Part shown: positions 23,491 through 29,817 of the stretch, in pieces
Layout: each line of letters opens with the position of its first letter
Position numbering within the stretch: the stretch's first letter is position 1
From: Streptomyces sp. ISL-98
Lineage (GTDB): Bacteria; Actinomycetota; Actinomycetes; Streptomycetales; Streptomycetaceae
NCBI RefSeq assembly: GCF_018614055.1
Contig: NZ_JAGGPB010000080.1
Coordinates: forward strand, 1-32,808
Direction of reading: 5' to 3'
DNA length: 32,808 nucleotides
Position numbers and translations under genes: made by a program
Notes under the pieces: generated by a model
What the model saw: the letters and a program-made list of their open reading frames with translations, nothing else
Told to the model about the DNA's origin: nothing
The model's database searches: none

Positions 23491-24273
23491 ATGCGCCCCC
23501 TCTCCCGATTCGCCGTCGGCGCCGCGGCTGACGTTGTGGAAGCCTTCAGCGGTAGTGCCCACGAGATGCTGTTCACCAGCGCTGGCCTCGGCCGCTACAT
23601 GCCGAGGTCGACGATGAACCTGGCCAAAGCAGCCATCCTCGCGCGCACCATCAACGCAGCGCAGGGGGCAGCCGAGCGCGGCGACGAGGAGGCGGCCGAG
23701 GGCCTGCACATGTTTGTTCGCCTGGCCGCCGAGCGCATCGCCCGCGACGGCGAGGACGGAAACCCCTCATGGGAACGACTGCGGGAGGCTCTGCGCGCGG
23801 ACGGCTTCGATCCGCGTATCGAGGAAGACAGCCGCGCCCGGCTACTGCCCCTGTACGAGCCGCGGGCGCCGCTGTCCGACGAGATCACCGCGCTGCAACA
23901 CGACTTCAGGCGGCTGAGACTTCCGGTGGCCGACAAGCACTACGAGGAAGCCGTCAAGGCTTGCGCACGTGAGGACTACGGGGCTGCGAACGGACAGATC
24001 CGCACGATGCTCGAAGAGGTCGTGTGCCAACTCGCTGAACGTGAAGGGTTCGACCGCGAGCGAGCGGGCGACGGCGGCAAGGCGATCCAGTACATGATCG
24101 ACTCCGGGAAACTGCCCAAGCGCGAAGGCGGAAACATGGTGCAAGGCCTGTGGCAGATGACGCACACCAACGGTCCGCACCCTGGCACGTCGACCGCTGG
24201 GGAGGCTCATTTCCGGCTCCAAGCGGTGACTGCTGCGGCTAGGTTTCTGATCGACTATTTCGCCCCCACGTAA
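23491..24273 (+). CDS. Abi/HEPN-like protein (abortive-infection type)
   Basis: A 260-residue protein from ATG 23491. The first half is helical (STMNLAKAAILARTINAAQG, EGLHMFVRLAAERIARDGED) and resembles the variable N-terminal module of abortive infection proteins. The second half (YEEAVKACAREDYGAANGQI, RTMLEEVVCQLAEREGF, QGLWQMTHTNGPHPG, AVTAAARFLIDYF) follows the Abi C-terminal/HEPN-like layout: a growing helix pair, then a lrn..g..H-type turn (H230) before a final helix. Members usually act as RNases or toxins in phage defence. The canonical R-x4-6-H motif is not strict here (the nearby residues are T-N-G-P-H), so nuclease activity is doubtful. No partner gene is adjacent, and the frame is open upstream to 23371. 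Confidence 0.5.
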   Translation: MRPLSRFAVGAAADVVEAFSGSAHEMLFTSAGLGRYMPRSTMNLAKAAILARTINAAQGAAERGDEEAAEGLHMFVRLAAERIARDGEDGNPSWERLREALRADGFDPRIEEDSRARLLPLYEPRAPLSDEITALQHDFRRLRLPVADKHYEEAVKACAREDYGAANGQIRTMLEEVVCQLAEREGFDRERAGDGGKAIQYMIDSGKLPKREGGNMVQGLWQMTHTNGPHPGTSTAGEAHFRLQAVTAAARFLIDYFAPT

Positions 24274-24329
24274 ACCGGCCCGGCCACGACCACGACGGCC
24301 CCGACCCCGGCCCGCTTCCGGGCAGACGT

Positions 24330-24475
24330 AAACCGCGCTGATAGGCGGGCCGCTGGACGGGCTGCTCCTGGACGTCACGGGCTGGACGCCACATGAGATC
24401 GACACCGGTGTCGCCCTGATGACGGATCTGGGACAGTTCGGGCCCGGTGGCCGGGCGCTGTACGCGCCCCTCTGA
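24330..24475 (+). pseudogene. C-terminal scrap of a small Streptomyces hypothetical protein
   Basis: The plus strand reads GGPLDGLLLDVTGWTPHEID then ALMTDLGQFGPGGRALYAPL and stops at 24475. This looks like the conserved core of a small uncharacterised Streptomyces protein. A TAA lies just upstream in frame and no start is available. Confidence 0.5.
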
Positions 24476-24533
24476 CCGGAGGCGTTTCGACTGGTCCGGT
24501 GAAAGCCATGACCATGAGCCCGACCATGGCAGG

Positions 24534-25095
24534 TCAGGAGTCGGTGATGTGGTCGAAGCCGCTCAGCATCGGGGTCAGCTCCTGCGCGCAGCCGCACAGC
24601 GTGCACAGCCGCGTCGCTGGGTTCTCCGCGACGTTCAGGGCGTGGTCCAGATCGAGCAGCGGCGCACCCTGCGGGGCCTCCTCGCAGGTCCGGCGCGTGC
24701 AGGACACCGCCTGACGGGCCGCGGCCGCCCTGCTTCTGCAGCACCCATCCCGAAGGCCGGCGGTCCCCGAGCATCTCGCGGACCGCCGACTGCGGCGACG
24801 GCTCCAGGCGCTCGGTGACGACCTGGTCGTAGTCGACTCCGTCGACCGGCCGCACATGCTCCGGAGCGCGCACCCACACCCGGTACTCCGCCGCCTCCAC
24901 ACTGCCGTCCTCGCGATCTCGGTACGACGGCATGCCAACCAGGTACAACCAGCCCGTCTCCGTCTGCCGCCGCTTCCACAGCCGCGCGACGACTTCCTGC
25001 TGCGGATGCCCCAGCACCGGATCGGCGGGCAGCACGACACGGACCGGCACCGGCACCAGCTCGGGCTCAGCAGCGTCATCGGAAGGCGTCGTCAC
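24534..25095 (-). pseudogene. uncharacterised CxxC protein with a +1 frameshift
   Basis: The frame starts at GTG 25095 (TTPSDDAAEPELVPVPVRVV) and continues through RLWKRRQTETGWLYLVGMPS, YRVWVRAPEHVRPVDGVDYD and RPSGWVLQKQGG to GVLHAPD. The following conserved part, CEEAPQGAPLLDLDHALNVA then RLCTLCGCAQELTPMLSGFD, is in a second frame ending at 24534. Dropping one C at 24687-24688 joins them as HAPDCEEAPQG. The restored protein of about 186 residues would carry a C...CxxC metal-binding-like tail similar to other small Streptomyces proteins. The function is unknown. Confidence 0.65.
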
Positions 25096-25162
25096 GGCCC
25101 CACGGTAAGCGGGCTGGCCGCTGCGGCCCATCGCCGCCGCCCGAGACTCCTAGGCTCTCGGC

Positions 25163-25630
25163 ATGACGATGACACCGGCTGAGCTGGAAGCTCAGGAACC
25201 GACACTGGAGCTCCTCAACAACGAGGCGGCCTCGCGCCTGACGCGCCAGTCGGACTCGCTGGCGAAGATCGACACCAAGGCGGTGTTCCTGATCGGGTTC
25301 GCGGCCACCGCCGCCCAGTTTCTGGCGACGCACAAGCACCACGACGTCCTCGCCTACTGCGCCTTCGCCGCATACGCTGTCTCTCTGCTGGCTGGGGTGC
25401 AGGCCTTCCGGGTGGCTGAGTATAAGGACCTGGAGCCGCGTCCCCTGGTCGTCAACTACGTCCGCTTGCCCAAGGGCCTGGCCCTGATCCGGCTGGCCGC
25501 ATCTCGGGCGTCACTCTTCGAAGAAAACCAGCGGCGCCAGCAGAAAAAGGCCAGGTACTGGTTGGTGAGCCTCTGGTCGCTGATCGTCGGCCTTGTCCTG
25601 TCGACTGTCGCACTGCTGGTGCACACTTGA
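25163..25630 (+). CDS. Pycsar-effector-like (PycTM/DUF5706-type) membrane protein
   Basis: A 155-residue protein from ATG 25163. An N-terminal helix leads into LAKIDTKAVFLIGFAATAAQ; the D-x-KA element at the mouth of the first membrane segment is characteristic of Pycsar TM effectors and related SLATT-type proteins. Segments 38-55 and 62-82 form a hairpin, a basic cytosolic stretch of about 45 residues follows (EENQRRQQKKARYW), and a third membrane helix spans 132-154. Known relatives form or disrupt membrane pores when activated by a cyclic nucleotide, killing infected cells. No nucleotide cyclase gene lies next to it, so if it is an effector its trigger is elsewhere or different. A 62-residue gene follows after 5 bases. 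Confidence 0.6.
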   Translation: MTMTPAELEAQEPTLELLNNEAASRLTRQSDSLAKIDTKAVFLIGFAATAAQFLATHKHHDVLAYCAFAAYAVSLLAGVQAFRVAEYKDLEPRPLVVNYVRLPKGLALIRLAASRASLFEENQRRQQKKARYWLVSLWSLIVGLVLSTVALLVHT

Positions 25631-25635
25631 GTCCC

Positions 25636-25824
25636 ATGAGCAATGAACAGAACCAGGGGGCCGGTCAGCCCTCGCCCGCACCGGCTTCTCCGGCCCCGGC
25701 GCCTCAGCAGGACGTCGTCGACATCTACACCGACCCGGCGCTGATCGGGACCGACAAGAAGAACGACACCAACCCCGTGCCCAACAAGGCGGCGCGGCCG
25801 CAGGGCAACACCGAGACGCGCTGA
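25636..25824 (+). CDS. small proline-rich partner protein
   Basis: A 62-residue protein starting at ATG 25636, five bases after the stop of the membrane-protein gene, so almost certainly cotranslated. It is disordered in composition: an alanine/proline run (GQPSPAPASPAPAPQQ), then a less biased core (DVVDIYTDPALIGTDKKNDT) and a polar tail. No known family. It could be a regulator or antitoxin-like partner of the membrane protein, but that is only inferred from spacing. Confidence 0.55.
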   Translation: MSNEQNQGAGQPSPAPASPAPAPQQDVVDIYTDPALIGTDKKNDTNPVPNKAARPQGNTETR

Positions 25825-25872
25825 GTCGGCGCTCCAACGGCCGTCGGGAGCGAGCGACGAGATCGGCCGCGT

Positions 25873-26398
25873 TCAGAGGCTGCTGGTGATGTGCTGCTCC
25901 CACCGGTACAGCCATTCCGTGTGCTCGGGGCTGCCCGGCGCGGGCGCGGTTTGCAGGTCCTCGGGGAGAGTGATCTCTTCCGGGGCCCACGTGCCGTCGT
26001 TTGAAGTAGCAGGCCCAAACGGCCTCGCGAGCGGAGCTGATGACGATGGCGCCCACGGCCCCGTCGTCGGCGAGCGCGCCTTCGTCCACGGCGGTGCGGC
26101 CGGCCTCGATCGCCTTGCCGCTGCTGCGGAACACCTGGGTGGTCATGCCGTGCGGGTGGCTCTTGCCGGTGAGGCTGAACAGGGTCCACTGGGTGCCGAC
26201 GGCGTCGGGCCACCACTTGCGTGCTGCCTGCCGGGAGATCCCTGTGGCCAGGCCCAGGTCCGCGTAGCTGGCCCCGGCCCGGCCGGCGCGTGCGGCGGCG
26301 TCGGCGGCCAGGCGCTGCGCGGCGTCGCCGACTTCCGTGGCGACCTCCAGGTACATCAGGTGGACCGCCTGTGTGAACCATGGTGACGACACGATCAC
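25873..26398 (-). pseudogene. HTH-containing hypothetical protein with a +1 frameshift
   Basis: The frame encodes VHLMYLEVATEVGDAAQRLA, SYADLGLATGISRQAARKWW, VGTQWTLFSLTGKSHPHGMT and AREAVWACYF. The second segment is a helix-turn-helix of a kind seen in small Streptomyces regulators. The expected ending, DGTWAPEEITLPEDLQT through EWLYRWEQHITSSL, lies in another frame and ends at 25873. Removing one A from the TTT/AAA run at 26000-26002 gives a continuous YFNDGTWAPEE. The start is uncertain (GTG 26398 or 26392) and coincides with the duplicated 3' end of the neighbouring repeat gene, so the promoter may have been rearranged. It converges with the membrane-protein pair. Confidence 0.65.
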
Positions 26399-26418
26399 CC
26401 AACCGGAGGAGGAGCCCA

Positions 26419-26546
26419 AGGAGGAGATCGTCGGACAGCGACTCACTCTCGCCGGGCAGCCGCAGCTCGCTCCTCTTGCCAATACAGCACGAGGAAGAGC
26501 GCGAGGAGGAGATCGTCGGACAGCGACTCACTCTCGCCGGGCAGCC
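26419..26546. repeat. 43-bp direct repeat, 85 bp apart
   Basis: Bases 26419-26461 and 26504-26546 are identical. On the minus strand both encode LPGESESLSDDLLL. The first-read copy (26504-26546) lies in the end of the YD-type repeat gene; the second lies just beyond, followed by a divergent hydrophobic tail (GLLLRLGDRV instead of ALFLVLYWQEE). It appears to be a partial tandem duplication or a scar of recombination between two related genes. Confidence 0.85.
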
Positions 26547-26916
26547 CCACTCGTTTGGGACGGGTGCCGAGTCGGTCGTAGACGATTTCGATCGGGCCGA
26601 CGGCACGCGCGCGGCTGCTGAGGTGGTCATATCTCAGTTCATGAGGGCCGATGCACAGCAGGCGGGAGGCGAGCTTGCTGTGTTCGCAGCTCCACTGGCC
26701 GACGGTGCGCGGCAGGCTGGCCCACCGACTGTAGGTGATTTCGGCGGCGCCCACGGCGCGCAGACGTGTACCGAGGCGGTCGTATTCGAGCGTCCATGAA
26801 CCAAGGGTGCGGGGTCGGTTGCCCAGCCGGTCGTAGGTGATCTCGGCGCCGCCGATTCCGCGCAAACGGGTGCCGACCATGTCATAGGTCAGCTCGATGT
26901 CCATGCGTCGACTCAT
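26443..26916 (-). CDS. YD-type tandem-repeat protein
   Basis: A 157-residue protein built of about six units of roughly 20 residues with the pattern (E/I)xYDRLGxRxRxxG, for example AEITYDRLGNRPRTLGSW, TLEYDRLGTRLRAVGA, HELRYDHLSSRARAVGP and IEIVYDRLGTRPKRVG. Such units probably form a row of short beta hairpins. After the repeats come an acidic linker (LPGESESLSDDLLL), a hydrophobic stretch (LLLALFLVLYWQEE, possibly membrane-associated) and a basic end. Starts at 26916 or 26904 are possible; neither has a strong ribosome site. Proteins with similar YD/IG repeats occur scattered in bacteria without known function. This is an inference from the pattern. Confidence 0.6.
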   Translation of the reverse strand: MSRRMDIELTYDMVGTRLRGIGGAEITYDRLGNRPRTLGSWTLEYDRLGTRLRAVGAAEITYSRWASLPRTVGQWSCEHSKLASRLLCIGPHELRYDHLSSRARAVGPIEIVYDRLGTRPKRVGLPGESESLSDDLLLALFLVLYWQEERAAAARRE

Positions 26917-27000
26917 TTCTGGGGCGCAGCGGTGTCCGGAGCTGTTGGCGCGGGGCGGACCCGACGAGCCCCCCGACCGCCAGGGCTTTCCGCACCAGGC

Positions 27001-27177
27001 TCAGCCGCGAGTCATCGTCTCGTAGTGGCGGGTGACCTCCGCGATGTTGAAGGTCAGCAGCTTCTCCGCGAGGGCCGGACCCAGCTTCTCACGGTCGACG
27101 AACTCCCGCAGCACGACGATCTCGTGGACTTCGTGGGCAGGCCAGCCAGAGTTGAGCTCATCAACATTCAGTGACAA
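27001..27177 (-). CDS. short hypothetical protein or C-terminal fragment
   Basis: A clearly coding frame reads LNVDELNSGWPAHEVHEIVV, LREFVDREKLGPALAEKLLT and FNIAEVTRHYETMTRG, stop at 27001. The only upstream start is TTG 27177, a few bases after an in-frame TGA, giving 58 residues. It would be a helical soluble protein. It may be complete with a rare start or the tail of a lost gene. I know of no function. Confidence 0.45.
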   Translation of the reverse strand: MSLNVDELNSGWPAHEVHEIVVLREFVDREKLGPALAEKLLTFNIAEVTRHYETMTRG

Positions 27178-27199
27178 CGCTCAACCTTGGCACAGGACA

Positions 27200-27242
27200 T
27201 CGGGGAACAACGGCTGTACGACTGTTCCCCGACGCCGGAGGT
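27200..27242. repeat. 10-bp inverted repeat
   Basis: TCGGGGAACA (27200-27209) pairs exactly with TGTTCCCCGA (27233-27242) around a 23-base loop. It lies upstream of 27001-27177 (minus strand) and could be an operator or a boundary of a lost element. Confidence 0.5.
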
Positions 27243-27386
27243 GCAAGAGGTGTCACGCCCGGCCGGCTGCAGAATCCGCCCCTCGCCGCCAACTGCGCGC
27301 CGCGCCGCGCCGCGCGCTCGGGATCCTTGCCCAGTCCTCCGGGGCGGCGGAGGTTGGTGAGCCATTGCCCGACCGGCTTGTCCATC

Positions 27387-27626
27387 GCGGTGGCGTGGCG
27401 GGGCGTGGCCCAGGACGCCCGGCCCAAGATCGCCGACGATCTGAAACGGCAGAACGACGCACTCAAGAAGAAGCTGGCCGCTGTCCGCAAGGAGCGCGAC
27501 CAGCTGGACCGGGACATCAAGCAGCTGGCCCGTGTGGTCCACGTCCTCGAAGTCGAGAATCACCAACTTCGGACGAATTCCGGCACGGGTGCTGTGGTCC
27601 GGCCTTTGCCGCAGCGCCGCTCATGA
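27387..27626 (+). pseudogene. coiled-coil protein fragment
   Basis: The plus strand encodes VAQDARPKIADDLKRQNDAL then KKKLAAVRKERDQLDRDIKQ and LARVVHVLEVENHQLR, a clear coiled coil, ending at 27626. Similar tails occur on helper proteins encoded with actinobacterial integrases (DUF6262-like), but the N-terminal part is missing: upstream sequence in this frame is arginine/proline-rich and not protein-like. No start is convincing. Confidence 0.35.
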
Positions 27627-27638
27627 TGTCGCTCATGC

Positions 27639-28376
27639 TCACGGAGTCGTCTCAACGTCGGCCTCATCAACCCACCGCGCGAGGATGCTGAACGCTGCCA
27701 ACTGTTCGAGGGCTTCGTTCTCCTCCAGCTCGTGATCAAGTTCATGAGCGATGGGGTTGCGGATCGCAGAGTAGACGCCGCGAGCGAAGCTGCCCGCACC
27801 TTCGTGACGGCTCCGATAGGTGTCGCTGCCATCGTCGGCTCCGAGCCGGAGCCGTGGCTGTCCGCTGGCCGGCGGCTTCATGGAGAAAGCATCCGACAGC
27901 AGCTTGGCCTCCGACAGATCCTTCCGCTCCAGCTTGGCCTGAGTCTGGGCATTGATCGCCTTGGCCGCCATTCCCACTGCCTCGCGGAAGTGTCCGCTAC
28001 TCCAAAGCCCCTGGACACTGCCCCACACCCACGGGTGGAGCGTTGCGGCATCAAGCTGCGGGGCACCGCTGCCGAGGTTGTCGATCAGTTCCTGTTCGGC
28101 CTCCAGCTGAGCAATCGCGCGATGGGCCGCTTCGCGATGACGCCAATACGGCTGCCTCTCGCCCTCCGGCCACTCTTCCTTCCGCCACGCGGGCAGGACG
28201 CGGTCGAGGACCTGCTCGATGATCTGGGCAGCGGCCTGCACCTCGGCCTCGGGTTTGTCGAGTTTGTAGTTCCAGAAGCCAACAGTGTTCGGAGCATCTG
28301 GCACGTACGTGATGGAAGCGGTCTCGAGGAACGACTTCAGCTTGTTGATCGCCCACTCGCGGTTCATCTGGCTCAC
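27639..28376 (-). CDS. TIGR02391-family (Ymh) HEPN protein
   Basis: A 245-residue protein starting at GTG 28376. The C-terminal domain matches the TIGR02391 family: LHPWVWGSVQGLWSSGHFRE, AVGMAAKAINAQTQ, LLSDAFSMKPP, and FARGVYSAIRNPIAHE with the HEPN-type R-x4-H (R206, H211), followed by a helix ending LARWVDEADVET. The N-terminal 100 residues are a helical, tryptophan-rich region specific to this type. HEPN proteins of this sort are commonly found in restriction and defence islands and often act as RNases when triggered. The bases 28377-28557 upstream contain no gene. It appears intact and is a single-gene unit. Confidence 0.7.
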   Translation of the reverse strand: MSQMNREWAINKLKSFLETASITYVPDAPNTVGFWNYKLDKPEAEVQAAAQIIEQVLDRVLPAWRKEEWPEGERQPYWRHREAAHRAIAQLEAEQELIDNLGSGAPQLDAATLHPWVWGSVQGLWSSGHFREAVGMAAKAINAQTQAKLERKDLSEAKLLSDAFSMKPPASGQPRLRLGADDGSDTYRSRHEGAGSFARGVYSAIRNPIAHELDHELEENEALEQLAAFSILARWVDEADVETTP

Positions 28377-28557
28377 GTCTCAATCATCCGCTATGCCCCA
28401 GCGGTAACGGGAGGATTTGTGAGTCCAGGCAACACGCTGAGAGTTGACACAGAAACCACTGCTGCATCATGAGGCGGCCTCCAGGCCACTACTGGCCGAC
28501 TTCGGCGCTGCGGCGTAGCCATTGAGACTGATGCGATCGCCCCTGTCGCGCTCCCTG

Positions 28558-29379
28558 TCAGAGCCAGGTGCCTTCCAGTGCGCGGCGGTCGCCGGTGAGC
28601 GCGTAGCGGCGTACGGCAAGGATGGTTTCGACGTCGCAGCCGACGTCGTCCGCGTACCGGGCGAGGACCTTGTCGACGGCTTCCTGCTCGGACCAGAACG
28701 CCGGGGCGAGTTCGAGAGCGATCTGTCCCAGCCGGCCGCCGGCCGCGGCCATCTCGTCGACCAGGCGCCGTACCACCGTCGTGTCAGTGGGCTGCCGCTC
28801 GGCGTCAGCGAGCGCCCGCTGAAGGCCGTCACCGGTCTCGGCGGTGTAGTCGGCTGTGGGGAGCGGATCGCGGCGCAGTTCGTCGACGGCCTGGCCCACG
28901 ATGGCGCGGACCGTTGGGAACTCAAGCTGCCCGGCCTGGGCAGCTGTGGCGAGCCGCTCGGTGACGGCGGTGGTGAGTTCATCGAGGCGGCCGTGTACTT
29001 CGCGCAGCGCCCGCTGCGACAGCCCCAGATCGACCAGTCCCGCCGCGTCCGTGTCACCCGCGGGTGACACCGGGGCCAGAACACCGGCCGCCCCGATCGC
29101 CCGGTCCAGCGCGCCGGCCGACTCGGCGATATCGATCAGCCGGTACGCCTGCGCCCTGCTGATCCCCAGCTCTTCCTGCGCGTACGCACCCCACCCGGAG
29201 TACCCGAGCGCGACCCACACCCGGGCCCGGTGCGCCGCCTGCACCCGCACGGCCAGGACGACCGCGGCCCGCCGCGCCTCACCGATCGCCGCGCGCAACT
29301 CCTCGGTCAGCCGGACCGCATCGGCCCGCCCGACCGGCTCCAGCGCCGCACCCTGACCTTCTCCATCTCCGGAAGCCAC
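28558..29379 (-). CDS. HTH-like Streptomyces accessory protein
   Basis: A 273-residue protein. The N-terminal half (VRLTEELRAAIGEARRAAVV, VWVALGYSGWGAYAQEELGI, SRAQAYRLIDIAES) contains a likely helix-turn-helix of the kind found in plasmid- and phage-borne regulators. The second half (ALREVHGRLDELTTAVTERL, VVRRLVDEMAAAGGRLGQIA, YADDVGCDVETILAVRRYAL) is helical. The GTG at 29379 is the best start but has only a closely spaced GGAG, and the frame is open upstream to 29505. A 20-bp palindrome inside the gene encodes SPAGDT. A second, partial copy of its central part lies at 31870-32045. The function is unknown; a DNA-binding role is inferred. Confidence 0.6.
   Translation of the reverse strand: MASGDGEGQGAALEPVGRADAVRLTEELRAAIGEARRAAVVLAVRVQAAHRARVWVALGYSGWGAYAQEELGISRAQAYRLIDIAESAGALDRAIGAAGVLAPVSPAGDTDAAGLVDLGLSQRALREVHGRLDELTTAVTERLATAAQAGQLEFPTVRAIVGQAVDELRRDPLPTADYTAETGDGLQRALADAERQPTDTTVVRRLVDEMAAAGGRLGQIALELAPAFWSEQEAVDKVLARYADDVGCDVETILAVRRYALTGDRRALEGTWL
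29051..29070. repeat. 20-bp perfect palindrome inside a coding region
   Basis: GTGTCACCCGCGGGTGACAC is self-complementary and lies in the middle of the HTH-like gene, encoding SPAGDT. Its 18-bp core TGTCACCCGCGGGTGACA recurs within the longer palindrome at 32007-32042. Confidence 0.9.
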
Positions 29380-29510
29380 AACTCCATGGTGCGCGCGGCG
29401 AGACCATCCGGACAGGGGGCGCAAGAAGCACGCACACTCCGAACGGGCCTGACACCGGGAGCGCGAAGTCCCGGAGCCATGACAGGGTCCGGGACTTCTG
29501 TGCACTTCAC

Positions 29511-29723
29511 TTGACGCCGGGTGCGCGTCGCGGACGAACTCGGCATCGACGCCGACCGCACGCGATCGGGCCGCAGCTGCTGATCCTCCTCGAAGAGATC
29601 AACGCCACCATGAAGCAGCTGGCCCGCTACTGGGAGAAGACCCGCGAGTCCGGCGCGTACGCCTGCGCCAGGACAGCTCCCAATAGCAGTGAGCTTCGGC
29701 ATATGCCTTTCGGTATTCCCTGA
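29511..29723 (+). pseudogene. decayed coding fragment
   Basis: The plus strand contains VRVADELGIDAD (frame from 29521) and, in another frame, GPQLLILLEEINATMKQLAR then YWEKTRESG. These look like successive pieces of one gene separated by a frameshift, cut off at about 29670. No family is recognised. The bases from 29724 to the start at 29818 probably hold the promoter of the protease-hydrolase gene. Confidence 0.3.
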
Positions 29724-29817
29724 GGCAACCCGATTGCCCCTCTCTTGTTGCACCGTGAGGCCGTGTCCCTGTTCCTGGGAAGGCAGGCATATACCAACAG
29801 CGAAGCGACGGGATCCC

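Noticed and set aside
26419..26546. CRISPR-like repeat
   Set aside because: Only two copies, both within coding DNA; a partial gene duplication explains them.
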